Below, piece by piece: positions 6,206 to 14,166 of a DNA stretch of 15,489 bases. The notes below the pieces were generated by a model. It was not told the DNA's origin. It ran no database searches and saw nothing but the letters and a program-made list of their open reading frames with translations. Location of the stretch: assembly GCA_026986085.1 (NCBI GenBank), contig JALSPE010000042.1, forward strand, positions 1-15,489, written 5' to 3'. Origin of the DNA: Campylobacteraceae bacterium. Its GTDB lineage: Bacteria > Campylobacterota > Campylobacteria > Campylobacterales > Sulfurovaceae. Made by a program: the position numbers and the translations under genes. Each line of letters opens with the position of its first letter. Within the stretch, counting starts at the first letter, position 1.

Positions 6206-7203
6206 TGGATAAAAAGATTAGTTACAAAGATGCTGGAGTAGATATAGATGCTGGAAATAGCTTTATAGATGCAATTAAAGATGATGTTAAATCTACCTTT
6301 GATAAGAATGTAATTGGAGGTATTGGCTCATTTGCTGGGGCATATGCTCTGCCTTCTGGATATAAAGAGCCAATTTTGCTAAGCGCGACTGATGGTGTTG
6401 GAACAAAATTAAAGATTGCGATAGAGAGTAGAAAACTAGATACAGTTGGTATAGATTTGGTTGCAATGTGTGTAAATGATTTAATTTGCAACTGGGCTAC
6501 ACCAATGTTCTTTTTAGACTACTACGCAACAGGAAAGCTAATTCCACAAGATGCAAAAGAGGTGGTATCATCTATTGCCAAGGGTTGTCAATTAAGCGAG
6601 TGTGCCCTAATTGGTGGAGAGACAGCAGAGATGCCAGGGATGTATAGCGAAAATGATTTTGATTTAGCTGGTTTTGCTGTTGGAATAGCAGAGAGAAGCC
6701 AAATAGATAGAGTCTCTCTTGTTAAAGAGGGGCAAGTTCTATTGGCACTTCCTAGCAGTGGTGTTCACTCTAATGGTTACTCACTTGTGAGAAAACTTTT
6801 CTTTGATAAATTAGGGTATAATTACGATAGTGAATTTAATGGAAAACCTCTTGTAGAGACCCTTCTTACACCAACTAGAATCTATGTAAAAGAGTTTAAA
6901 GCCAACCAAGATAAAATTGTAGCACTAGCACATATAACTGGTGGTGGAATTACAGAAAATTTGCCAAGAGTTCTTCCAGAAAACATAAAAGCTGTAATTA
7001 AAGAAGACTCTATCAAAACCCTTCCTATATTTGATTTTATGAGCCAATATGTAGAGGAAGAGGAGATGAAGAGAACATTCAATATGGGTGTTGGTATGGT
7101 TTGGGTAGTAGAGCCAGATAGCGTAGATGCTATTGTATCAAATACAGATGCTTATGTAATAGGCGAATTAAAAAGTGGAGCAAAAGGAGTAGAGTTTATA
7201 TAG
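6205..7203 (+). CDS. purM: Phosphoribosylformylglycinamidine cyclo-ligase (AIR synthetase)
   Basis: Fifth step of de novo purine synthesis: ATP-dependent closure of formylglycinamidine ribonucleotide to aminoimidazole ribonucleotide; cytoplasmic, homodimeric. The 332 residues match the family. Landmarks: SYKDAGVDIDAGN (6-18), the ATP/phosphate segment ATDGVGTKLK (61-70), DLVAMCVNDL (84-93), GGETAEMPGMY (137-147), HSNGYSLVRKL in the middle, and HITGGGITENLPRVLP in the C-terminal domain. The start is GTG at 6205, sharing its first base with the stop of the preceding small gene; GAGG lies 7 nt upstream. It is unusual only in its partners: a small membrane protein before it and a secreted peptidase after it, neither a purine gene. 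Confidence 0.97.
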   Translation: MDKKISYKDAGVDIDAGNSFIDAIKDDVKSTFDKNVIGGIGSFAGAYALPSGYKEPILLSATDGVGTKLKIAIESRKLDTVGIDLVAMCVNDLICNWATPMFFLDYYATGKLIPQDAKEVVSSIAKGCQLSECALIGGETAEMPGMYSENDFDLAGFAVGIAERSQIDRVSLVKEGQVLLALPSSGVHSNGYSLVRKLFFDKLGYNYDSEFNGKPLVETLLTPTRIYVKEFKANQDKIVALAHITGGGITENLPRVLPENIKAVIKEDSIKTLPIFDFMSQYVEEEEMKRTFNMGVGMVWVVEPDSVDAIVSNTDAYVIGELKSGAKGVEFI

Positions 7204-7215
7204 ACTCAAACTATT

Positions 7216-8799
7216 ATGAGAGCTTTTTTATCTATTTTAACTACATCATTTATATTAATAGGTTGTGGAGGGGGTGGCTCTGGTGCCGTTGCCCAAAATA
7301 GCAGAGAGTTCTCTGGTAAAAATAGAGAAATTACAATTAAAAATAACCAAAGTATATATAAAATACCAAACGCTTTAAGTAGCAATATAGAGTTAAATAT
7401 AGAGAGTAAAAAAGATATCTATCTAGTAGTTACTAGCCACTTTGACAATCAAGATATATCTATATCTCAAGGGATAGTATCAGCAAATACTCCAATAAAA
7501 AGAGAAACTGCTGATAAAAATTCAACAAAAAAAGTTGATACCATTAAGATGAGACGAGATATTAATGAGATACTATTTTCTAACATAACAAATAAGCCTA
7601 GCCAAAGACAAATAGTTAGCAGAAACAGAAGTGTAGATGAGGTTAATAGTGGCTCAAAGGGTAACTTCTGTATAGATATGGATAGCTCTCGCAACTGCGT
7701 AAGAAGAATTTTTGCAACTGCTAAAAAAGTTGTAAGAGGTGTTAATACCGAATTTGGTTCAAAAAGTTTGGTTATATGGCTAGAGGATGGAAATTCTCTA
7801 TCTCAACAAAGTATTGATAACCTAGCAGACACCTTTTTAAAACAAGGTGCTGGAAATGACATATACGATTGGGAGACAAATATATATGGAAGCGAGTGGG
7901 GAGCAGATGCTCAAAATATCGATAGTAAGTTAATACCAAAGAGTGATATTATCGATATATTAGTTTACAATATGCACAATATAGGTTTGGCTGGTTACTT
8001 TTGGGGTAAAGATAACTTTAAGAGCTCTGTAATTAAAGCCTCTAACGAAAAGATTATGTTCTATATAAACAGTGGACTCTTAAAAAAAGACCCAAAAGAG
8101 ACATATACAACACTAACTCACGAATTTCAGCATATGATTCACTTCTACCAAAGAAGCGTTATAAAAGGTATTGAAGATTCATCTTGGTATGATGAAATGA
8201 TGTCTGAAGCTACTGAAGATTTAATATCTACCAAAATAGGCTACATGGGACCTAGACATGTAGATCCATATGATGGAACAGCAGGTAGAGCAGGAAACAG
8301 AGGTGGCAGATACCCCAATTTTAACAGATTTAACACAGTAGCACTAACTATGTGGCAAAATACCACTAGAGACTACTCAAAAGTTAGTGCTTTTGGAGCT
8401 TACCTGTTAAGAAATTATGATGGAGCAACACTTTTAAATAAGCTTATGTATAGCAATAATCAAGATGAGTATGCCTTACTCGATGCCACAGGAGAGAATA
8501 ACTTTGAAGATTTAATATCAAATTGGGGAGCTGCTGTTATGCTCTCTAACAGAGTTGATGCTCCCAATAAATATAGATATAACTTTGGAGATTTTAAATA
8601 CTCTTCATTTAAGGGGACTCAATATGAGTTAGGCTCTATTAATTTCTTTAACTACAACCCTCAACCTCAATACAAAAGTAGTGCAAAGCTTGGAAGAGAT
8701 GCAAATTTATACTATAAAGTTGGAAATAAATTAAGTGGAAAAGTATCTCTAAGAATAACCATTCCAAAAGGTGCAGATATAACAATTATTTCAAAGTAG
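7216..8799 (+). CDS. Lipoprotein zinc metallopeptidase, M30 (hyicolysin)-like
   Basis: Encodes 527 residues. The N-terminus has a lipoprotein signal peptide with lipobox L-I-G-C (acylated Cys17), then GGGGSG; glycine at +2 suggests outer-membrane sorting. A low-complexity region follows (about 25-140). The catalytic domain contains the gluzincin zinc motif HEFQH (302-306) followed by SSWYDEMMSEATEDL, where Glu327 is the probable third zinc ligand and Glu331 the alternative. The lead-up (DIYDWETNIYGSEWG about 215-230, THEFQHMIHFYQR) is what I know from hyicolysin-type M30 peptidases. Two cysteines at 152 and 161 could form a disulfide. It begins 12 nt after purM with no good ribosome binding site, so it may depend on purM translation. 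Substrates are unknown. It lies just upstream of a macroglobulin-type protease trap, which may be coincidence or a functional pair. Confidence 0.85.
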   Translation: MRAFLSILTTSFILIGCGGGGSGAVAQNSREFSGKNREITIKNNQSIYKIPNALSSNIELNIESKKDIYLVVTSHFDNQDISISQGIVSANTPIKRETADKNSTKKVDTIKMRRDINEILFSNITNKPSQRQIVSRNRSVDEVNSGSKGNFCIDMDSSRNCVRRIFATAKKVVRGVNTEFGSKSLVIWLEDGNSLSQQSIDNLADTFLKQGAGNDIYDWETNIYGSEWGADAQNIDSKLIPKSDIIDILVYNMHNIGLAGYFWGKDNFKSSVIKASNEKIMFYINSGLLKKDPKETYTTLTHEFQHMIHFYQRSVIKGIEDSSWYDEMMSEATEDLISTKIGYMGPRHVDPYDGTAGRAGNRGGRYPNFNRFNTVALTMWQNTTRDYSKVSAFGAYLLRNYDGATLLNKLMYSNNQDEYALLDATGENNFEDLISNWGAAVMLSNRVDAPNKYRYNFGDFKYSSFKGTQYELGSINFFNYNPQPQYKSSAKLGRDANLYYKVGNKLSGKVSLRITIPKGADITIISK

Positions 8800-8858
8800 T
8801 AATAAATTTTAATTAATATTTCATTTTGAAACTCTTCTCTATATTATTTTGATATACT

Positions 8859-8864
8859 TATAAT
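8859..8864 (+). promoter_or_regulatory. -10 promoter box of the macroglobulin-pbpC operon
   Basis: A perfect TATAAT lies in the 87-nt gap after the peptidase gene. The predicted start near 8871 leaves a leader of about 16 nt with AAAGG placed 6 nt before the ATG at 8887. A second -10-like box (TGATATACT, 8850-8858) lies just before it. No -35 box is seen. This suggests the macroglobulin and pbpC are transcribed separately from purM and the peptidase gene. Confidence 0.6.
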
Positions 8865-8886
8865 ATCGAATCACTAAAGGTGCCCT

Positions 8887-11800
8887 ATGAAAAAAACTAT
8901 ACTAATTTTTGTTACTCTTATGCAATTGCTATTTGCATATTCTACTAAACATCCACTAAAAATAAGAGAGTTCAAACCTCAATCTTCAAGTAATAATATT
9001 GAGATATGTGCACAATTTAACAGATATTTTGAATATCTAAACTCTTCAGAGTTAAAGAAGTATATTAAATTAATTCCTACCGAAGAGTTTAGTGTAAAAA
9101 GCTCTTATAAAAAGATTTGTATTGGCAACTTAAAGCCACAAACTACTTATAAACTAATATTTAATAAAAATATGCCTCTAAGTGGTGTTGGCTTAGATAG
9201 AGACTATAATACCACACTAAAAAGTGGCAACTACGCGCCTAGTTTGAGCTTTAAAGAGAGTGGCTATATTTTACCAGCTAAAGGTGATATAACAATTCCT
9301 CTAACAAGCAGAAACATTAAGAAGGTAAAAGTTGGTCTCTATAGGATTAATAGAAATAACTTAATAAATACAATCAATTCAACGGATTTAAAAAGTAGAG
9401 TATCTAGATGGGAATTAGACGATATAGATGAAAATATTGGGTATCATCTTTGGGATAAAAACTTAACAATAAACGGCAAGATAAATCAAAAAATTACCAC
9501 TGCTATTCCAGTTGGTGATGTTTTAAAAAAGTATCAATCTGGCGTATATATTTTAGCAGTATATCCATATAAAAAAGATGGCTCAATTGAGCGTTATGAG
9601 GTTTCAACTCAGTGGTTTATGGTATCTGATGTTGGAGTATATACACTAAAAGGCTTAAAGAAGTTTCACATATATACAAAACATTTAAGTAGTGCAAAGC
9701 CCTATAATGGCGTTAAAATAGAGATTATCTCTAAAAATAATGAACTCTTAGCAACAACTACAAGCAAAGATGGATACGCCTCTATAGATAGTAAATTACT
9801 AAATGGAAAAAAAGGTATGAGAGCAAAAGCTCTATATGCTTATGGAGAAAATGGAGACTTTAGCATACTCAATCTATCAACTCCACCTATAGATTTAACA
9901 GATAGGGGAGATGGTGGAGCAGAGCCAATTAAAAATTATGATGCATATATATTTGCCAATAGAGGAATATTTAAACCAAATGAGACAATTACTGCACATA
10001 TATTAGTTAAAGATGCAGAAGGCAAAGCTGTAAAAAATTTAAAAGCCTCTGCTAAGCTAATTAAACCCAGTGGCAAAAAGGGCGAAGTTAAATTAGTAAC
10101 TACTGATGACTCTGGATATGCATCAGTTACTTTTAAATTGCCAAATAGAAGTGGCAGATACAGTATATATTTAAATAGTGCATCAAATGAACCTATAGGA
10201 AAACTAGGCTTTAAAGTAGAAGATTTTATTCCACCAAAAATAGAGGCAAAAATAGTTGAAAAACCCAACTTTTTATCGTTAGATAAAAATAGCACAATTA
10301 AACTGAAGGTAAAATTTTTAACAGGAGAGCCGCTACCTAATCCAAAGATTGACATTACTACTATTTTACATACAGATAGATACCCATTTAAAGAGTTTAA
10401 AGATTATCACTTTGGTAAAATTGACGAGAAAAAAGTTAATAAATTTTGGTGGAGAAAATCACTTACAGGAGATAGTAATGGCACTATTAAAATAGATATT
10501 CCAAAAGCTCCTAAGAGTAGATATTCAAAACCAATGTCGCTCTCAATAATTATAAATGTAAAAGACCCAGGAGGAAGAGCTATTACAAAAATTGAAGATA
10601 TATTTATTAATAATAAAAAGGGCTATATAGGTATAAAGCCAAAGTTTGAATATGATGCTGTAGATATGGACTCTAAGGCTATATTTAATTTAATCTACAT
10701 ATCAAATTTAAAGCCAAAAGCTGCCAAATTACACTATAAATTAATTAAAGAAGAGGCTTACTGGAATTGGAAAAAAGTTGGTGATAGCTGGAGATACTAT
10801 AGAGTATATCAAGATGAGAGAGTCCAGACAAAAGGCTCTATTGATATAAATAGCAGTGTAGGTAAATTAGAGTTAGATAAATTAGCTTGGGGGCACTATA
10901 GATTAGAAATAGAAGATGAGTTTGGAGATATAAGCAGTTACCGTTTTAGTAGTGGTTATGATGAGAGTAGTAGCAAAGTATCACCAGATAAACTACCTAT
11001 ATTAATAGATAAAAAAATTCACAAAAGCACAGAAGATATAAAAGTTAATATAACTCCAAAATTTAGTGGACCACTTATAGTAAGCGTTGCCTCAAATCAA
11101 ATTTTTGAAACAAAAGAGATAGAAGCCAAGGCAGGAGAGAGTGTAGAGCTTAGTTTTAAAGTAAAAAAAGAGTGGGGAAGCTCTATATATATCTTGGCAA
11201 CATCTTTTAGGGCTCAAAGTAAAAAACTCGGGAGCAGTCGAGCTATCGGATTGGCACACACCCTTATAATAGATAGTAAAAATATAATTAATCTTGAACT
11301 CAAAGTGCCTAAAAAAGTTAAATCAAAAAGTAAACTAGAAGTAAATATAGACTCTAAAGATGCAGAGGGCAATGTAAGTTTAATTGTTTTCGCAGTAGAT
11401 AGAGGAGTTTTAAGCTTAACCAATTTTAAAACACCAAACCCAGCAGATAGATTCTATACTAAAAGAAGATTAGGTATCGAGATAAGAGATATATATAGCG
11501 AACTTATAAAAGCTTACGGAGAACACGCAGAGTTTGATGTTGGCTCAGGCGAAGGTGGAGATATAGCTCCAGTAGAAGCCATAAATAAGCCAACAGCAAA
11601 TATGCGAAGAGTTGTTGCTCTCTCTAGCAGGGTTTTAAATTTAAAGAATGGAAAAGCCAACGCGATATTTGATATTCCAGATTTTCAAGGCTCTCTAAGA
11701 GTAATGGCTATTGCATGGAGCAATGATGGTGTTGGGGCAGTCGATAAAAAAGTTACCATTAAAGACCCAATATCAACTCAACTATATATGCCAAGATTTT

Positions 11801-14166
11801 TAAGCAAAGGAGATAGTGCCAATATTTTACTTCAAGCCAATTTTGACAAAGATGAGACTCCTAGTGGAGAGTATATATTTAATATAGAGTCAAATGATAT
11901 AGTAGATATAGAGCCAAAAGAGTTAAAATTTAACCTAGATAACAATTCGTTATTTACAAAAAGAGTTAAAGTAAAAGCACTTAAAAATGGTGTTGCAACT
12001 ATTAAAATAAGAGTTACAAAAAGTGGCAAAATATACGCAACAAGAGAGTTTAAACTAGCTACTAGAGAGCCCTATCCAAAAACATATGTTAGAGAGGTTG
12101 GTATTTTAAAGAGTGGCTCTATTTTAGATGCTAAGAGTGCTATAGATAGCAAAAGGTGGAGTGGCGTCTCAAATATTTCTATTAAAATTCAATCATATCC
12201 TATACTATCAATAGAGGCGATAAAAGATGAACTTATTGACTACTGCTGTAGATGTGCAGAACAGAGTGCTAGTAGAGGTTTTGGCTTCTTGGACGATAAG
12301 AGCAATTCAGATATTGTAGAGGAGTCAATAGCAAGACTTTATGAGTTACAAAAATATGATGGAAGCTTTGGACTTTGGGCATCTTCTCGCTCTAATTTAT
12401 GGCTAACTAGTTACGATTTAGACTTTTTAACAGAAGCTAAAAAAAGAGGCTTTAAAGTCTCTAATGAAAGGTTAGAAAAGGGCTTAAAGTATCTTCAAAA
12501 TAGTCTAAACAGATGGAGCAATGATGCAATTTTTGCCGATGCAAATGCTTACGCTCTATATGTTTTGGCAAAAAACAAAATACCTTTAATTTCGGAAATA
12601 AATTACCATACAAATAGTGGAAAATCAGCAATATCATCTGCTAGTGCGTGGGGTTTTCTAGCAGGTGCATTAGATATTTTAGGCGAAAAAAAGAGAGCTA
12701 AAGAGATTTTTAAATTAGCAATAAACAGTATAAACGAAACTAAATACTACTACTCTAACTATGGTGGCACCTTAAGAGACAAGGCAATATTAACTACTCT
12801 TCTTTCCAATGCAAATTTAAAAAATATGGCAAGAGAAATCTATATAAATTTAGCCCTTGATGCAAAAGATAAAAAGTATCTAAGCACACAAGAGATGAGT
12901 TGGCTAATTAGAGCAAATAGGCTCTTAGAGATAAAAGGCTCTAAATTAAATATTAATATAAATGGCAAAAGTTATAGTGGAGCAACATATAAAGATAGAT
13001 TTAAGAGCCCCTCGCAGCTACCAAATATTAAAAATTTATCAAAAGAGAGCATCTGGTATAGTGTTAATTATGTTGCAACCCCTAATATTAAAAATTTAGA
13101 TACAAATTCATCTATTGGCTTTAAAATTCAAAAAGAGTATTTTACCACAAAGGGTAAAAAAATTGACCTCTCAAATATTGCTCATGGCGATGAAGTTGTT
13201 GTCGTAATTAGTGGAGAGATTACAGATAGTTCAATTAAACAACCAATTATTCTAGACCTGCTACCTGCTGGATTAGAGATAGAAAACCCTAACATTACAG
13301 GATACAACACTGTTGAATCACTCAGCTGGATAGGAAAGCTTACAAAACTTGAAAATGAAGAGTTTAGAGATGACAGATATATAGCATCACCAAGTGAATA
13401 TAGTGGCAGTTCATTTAAAGTTGCATATATTGCAAGGGCTGTAACAAAAGGCAAATTCAAACTATCCCCTGCTCTAGTAAGCGATATGTATAAACCTCAC
13501 TTTAGAGCTTTATCTAAAAATGCTCTTTTTGTAGAGATTAAAGATGCAAAAGATATTAAAAAAGTTACCCCAAAAGTAAAAGAAGTAGATTTAACAACAA
13601 TTGGCAAAACGCTAACTTCTGCTGATTTTGAAAATATTTTTAATAAAAAGATAGGCAATCTATCTAAATACTCAACTAAGGATTTAAATATTTTAAGAAA
13701 TGCTATTTTTGCACAAGCTGGTTTAGATTACAACAAAAGCAATCCTATGCTTCATAAACTATTTACAAATTTTAACTGGTATAAGCCACAAACAGTTATT
13801 GGTGCAGTTGTTTACTCCAAATTAACTCCTACGCAAAAAGAGAATGTTCAGCTACTTTTAAATGAAGAGAAAGATAGATTAGGTGGTTTAACACTAAATG
13901 ACTTCTACCTTGTAAACACAAAAGAGTTAAATGATAAACTCTTAAAAAAATATAGCAAACACGATTTAAAGATACTTCGAAACTCTCTTATTGCAAGATA
14001 TGGATACGACTTTAAAGATAAGAAGCTACGCTCAATATTTAATAAGCTCTCTTGGTATAAACCAAATAAAGATATAAACACATCTGAAATTATTGATACA
14101 AAAATGAATAAAATTCAAAGAGGAAATTTAGATAAAATATTAAAAGCCGAAAAAGGGGATAAGTGA
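8887..14166 (+). CDS. Periplasmic alpha-2-macroglobulin-like protein with thioester motif and two C-terminal YARHG-like domains
   Basis: Encodes 1759 residues, related to E. coli YfhM: periplasmic protease traps in which cleavage of a bait region exposes a reactive thioester that captures the protease. Seen in order: signal peptide (about 1-17, ending LLFA; no lipobox cysteine, so soluble); N-terminal domain; macroglobulin domains including ANRGIFKPNE (about 357-366); FAVDRGVLSL near 835-844; a glycine-rich stretch (GSGEGGD) that may be bait; IPDFQGSLRVMAIAW from about 930; thioester CAEQ at 1123-1126, preceded by Cys1120 and Cys1121; the helical thioester domain with QKYDGSFGLW; and two YARHG-like repeats starting near 1595 and 1689, each with LRN, a G-x-D-[YF] element and WYKP. 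Bacterial relatives often carry a lipid anchor; here the tail domains may bind the envelope instead (inference). It overlaps pbpC by 4 nt, so the two are translationally coupled. Confidence 0.92.
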   Translation: MKKTILIFVTLMQLLFAYSTKHPLKIREFKPQSSSNNIEICAQFNRYFEYLNSSELKKYIKLIPTEEFSVKSSYKKICIGNLKPQTTYKLIFNKNMPLSGVGLDRDYNTTLKSGNYAPSLSFKESGYILPAKGDITIPLTSRNIKKVKVGLYRINRNNLINTINSTDLKSRVSRWELDDIDENIGYHLWDKNLTINGKINQKITTAIPVGDVLKKYQSGVYILAVYPYKKDGSIERYEVSTQWFMVSDVGVYTLKGLKKFHIYTKHLSSAKPYNGVKIEIISKNNELLATTTSKDGYASIDSKLLNGKKGMRAKALYAYGENGDFSILNLSTPPIDLTDRGDGGAEPIKNYDAYIFANRGIFKPNETITAHILVKDAEGKAVKNLKASAKLIKPSGKKGEVKLVTTDDSGYASVTFKLPNRSGRYSIYLNSASNEPIGKLGFKVEDFIPPKIEAKIVEKPNFLSLDKNSTIKLKVKFLTGEPLPNPKIDITTILHTDRYPFKEFKDYHFGKIDEKKVNKFWWRKSLTGDSNGTIKIDIPKAPKSRYSKPMSLSIIINVKDPGGRAITKIEDIFINNKKGYIGIKPKFEYDAVDMDSKAIFNLIYISNLKPKAAKLHYKLIKEEAYWNWKKVGDSWRYYRVYQDERVQTKGSIDINSSVGKLELDKLAWGHYRLEIEDEFGDISSYRFSSGYDESSSKVSPDKLPILIDKKIHKSTEDIKVNITPKFSGPLIVSVASNQIFETKEIEAKAGESVELSFKVKKEWGSSIYILATSFRAQSKKLGSSRAIGLAHTLIIDSKNIINLELKVPKKVKSKSKLEVNIDSKDAEGNVSLIVFAVDRGVLSLTNFKTPNPADRFYTKRRLGIEIRDIYSELIKAYGEHAEFDVGSGEGGDIAPVEAINKPTANMRRVVALSSRVLNLKNGKANAIFDIPDFQGSLRVMAIAWSNDGVGAVDKKVTIKDPISTQLYMPRFLSKGDSANILLQANFDKDETPSGEYIFNIESNDIVDIEPKELKFNLDNNSLFTKRVKVKALKNGVATIKIRVTKSGKIYATREFKLATREPYPKTYVREVGILKSGSILDAKSAIDSKRWSGVSNISIKIQSYPILSIEAIKDELIDYCCRCAEQSASRGFGFLDDKSNSDIVEESIARLYELQKYDGSFGLWASSRSNLWLTSYDLDFLTEAKKRGFKVSNERLEKGLKYLQNSLNRWSNDAIFADANAYALYVLAKNKIPLISEINYHTNSGKSAISSASAWGFLAGALDILGEKKRAKEIFKLAINSINETKYYYSNYGGTLRDKAILTTLLSNANLKNMAREIYINLALDAKDKKYLSTQEMSWLIRANRLLEIKGSKLNININGKSYSGATYKDRFKSPSQLPNIKNLSKESIWYSVNYVATPNIKNLDTNSSIGFKIQKEYFTTKGKKIDLSNIAHGDEVVVVISGEITDSSIKQPIILDLLPAGLEIENPNITGYNTVESLSWIGKLTKLENEEFRDDRYIASPSEYSGSSFKVAYIARAVTKGKFKLSPALVSDMYKPHFRALSKNALFVEIKDAKDIKKVTPKVKEVDLTTIGKTLTSADFENIFNKKIGNLSKYSTKDLNILRNAIFAQAGLDYNKSNPMLHKLFTNFNWYKPQTVIGAVVYSKLTPTQKENVQLLLNEEKDRLGGLTLNDFYLVNTKELNDKLLKKYSKHDLKILRNSLIARYGYDFKDKKLRSIFNKLSWYKPNKDINTSEIIDTKMNKIQRGNLDKILKAEKGDK
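12253..12264 (+). other. Thioester motif CAEQ of the macroglobulin-like protein
   Basis: Codons TGT GCA GAA CAG encode Cys1123-Ala-Glu-Gln1126. In thioester-containing macroglobulins the cysteine and glutamine of C-x-E-Q form an internal thioester that bonds covalently to the trapped protease. In E. coli YfhM the context is YPYGCLEQ; here it is DYCCRCAEQ, with two added cysteines replacing the usual PYG. Confidence 0.88.
13669..14145 (+). repeat. Tandem YARHG-like domains at the macroglobulin C-terminus
   Basis: Two copies at protein level, 94 residues apart: KYSTKDLNILRNAIFAQAG...FNWYKP from about residue 1594 and KYSKHDLKILRNSLIARYG...LSWYKP from about residue 1688. Each continues with a segment ending in a helix with N or Q (LTPTQKENVQLLL; MNKIQRGNLDKIL), as in the YARHG domain, an extracellular module often linked to peptidases and envelope proteins. 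The second copy keeps the A-R-x-G motif; the first has drifted to AQAG. DNA identity is modest, so the duplication is old. Confidence 0.75.

Noticed and set aside
6222..7082. Minus-strand open frames within purM
   Set aside because: Antisense to a strongly conserved enzyme gene, with no supporting start or motif.
8800..8835. AT-rich palindromic sequence after the peptidase gene, including TTTCA/TGAAA
   Set aside because: Stems are short and without G-C content, and there is no T-run after them, so a terminator cannot be supported.
9936..10355. Minus-strand open frame of 139 codons inside the macroglobulin gene
   Set aside because: Antisense shadow of the coding sequence; no start signals or recognisable motif. 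The same applies to minus-strand frames at 11214-11423, 11832-12029 and 13182-13460.
13024..13098. 15-base direct repeat AATATTAAAAATTTA at 13024-13038 and 13084-13098, 60 bases apart in frame
   Set aside because: Both encode PNIKNL in AT-rich coding sequence; two copies only, no further units. Chance similarity is the simplest reading.
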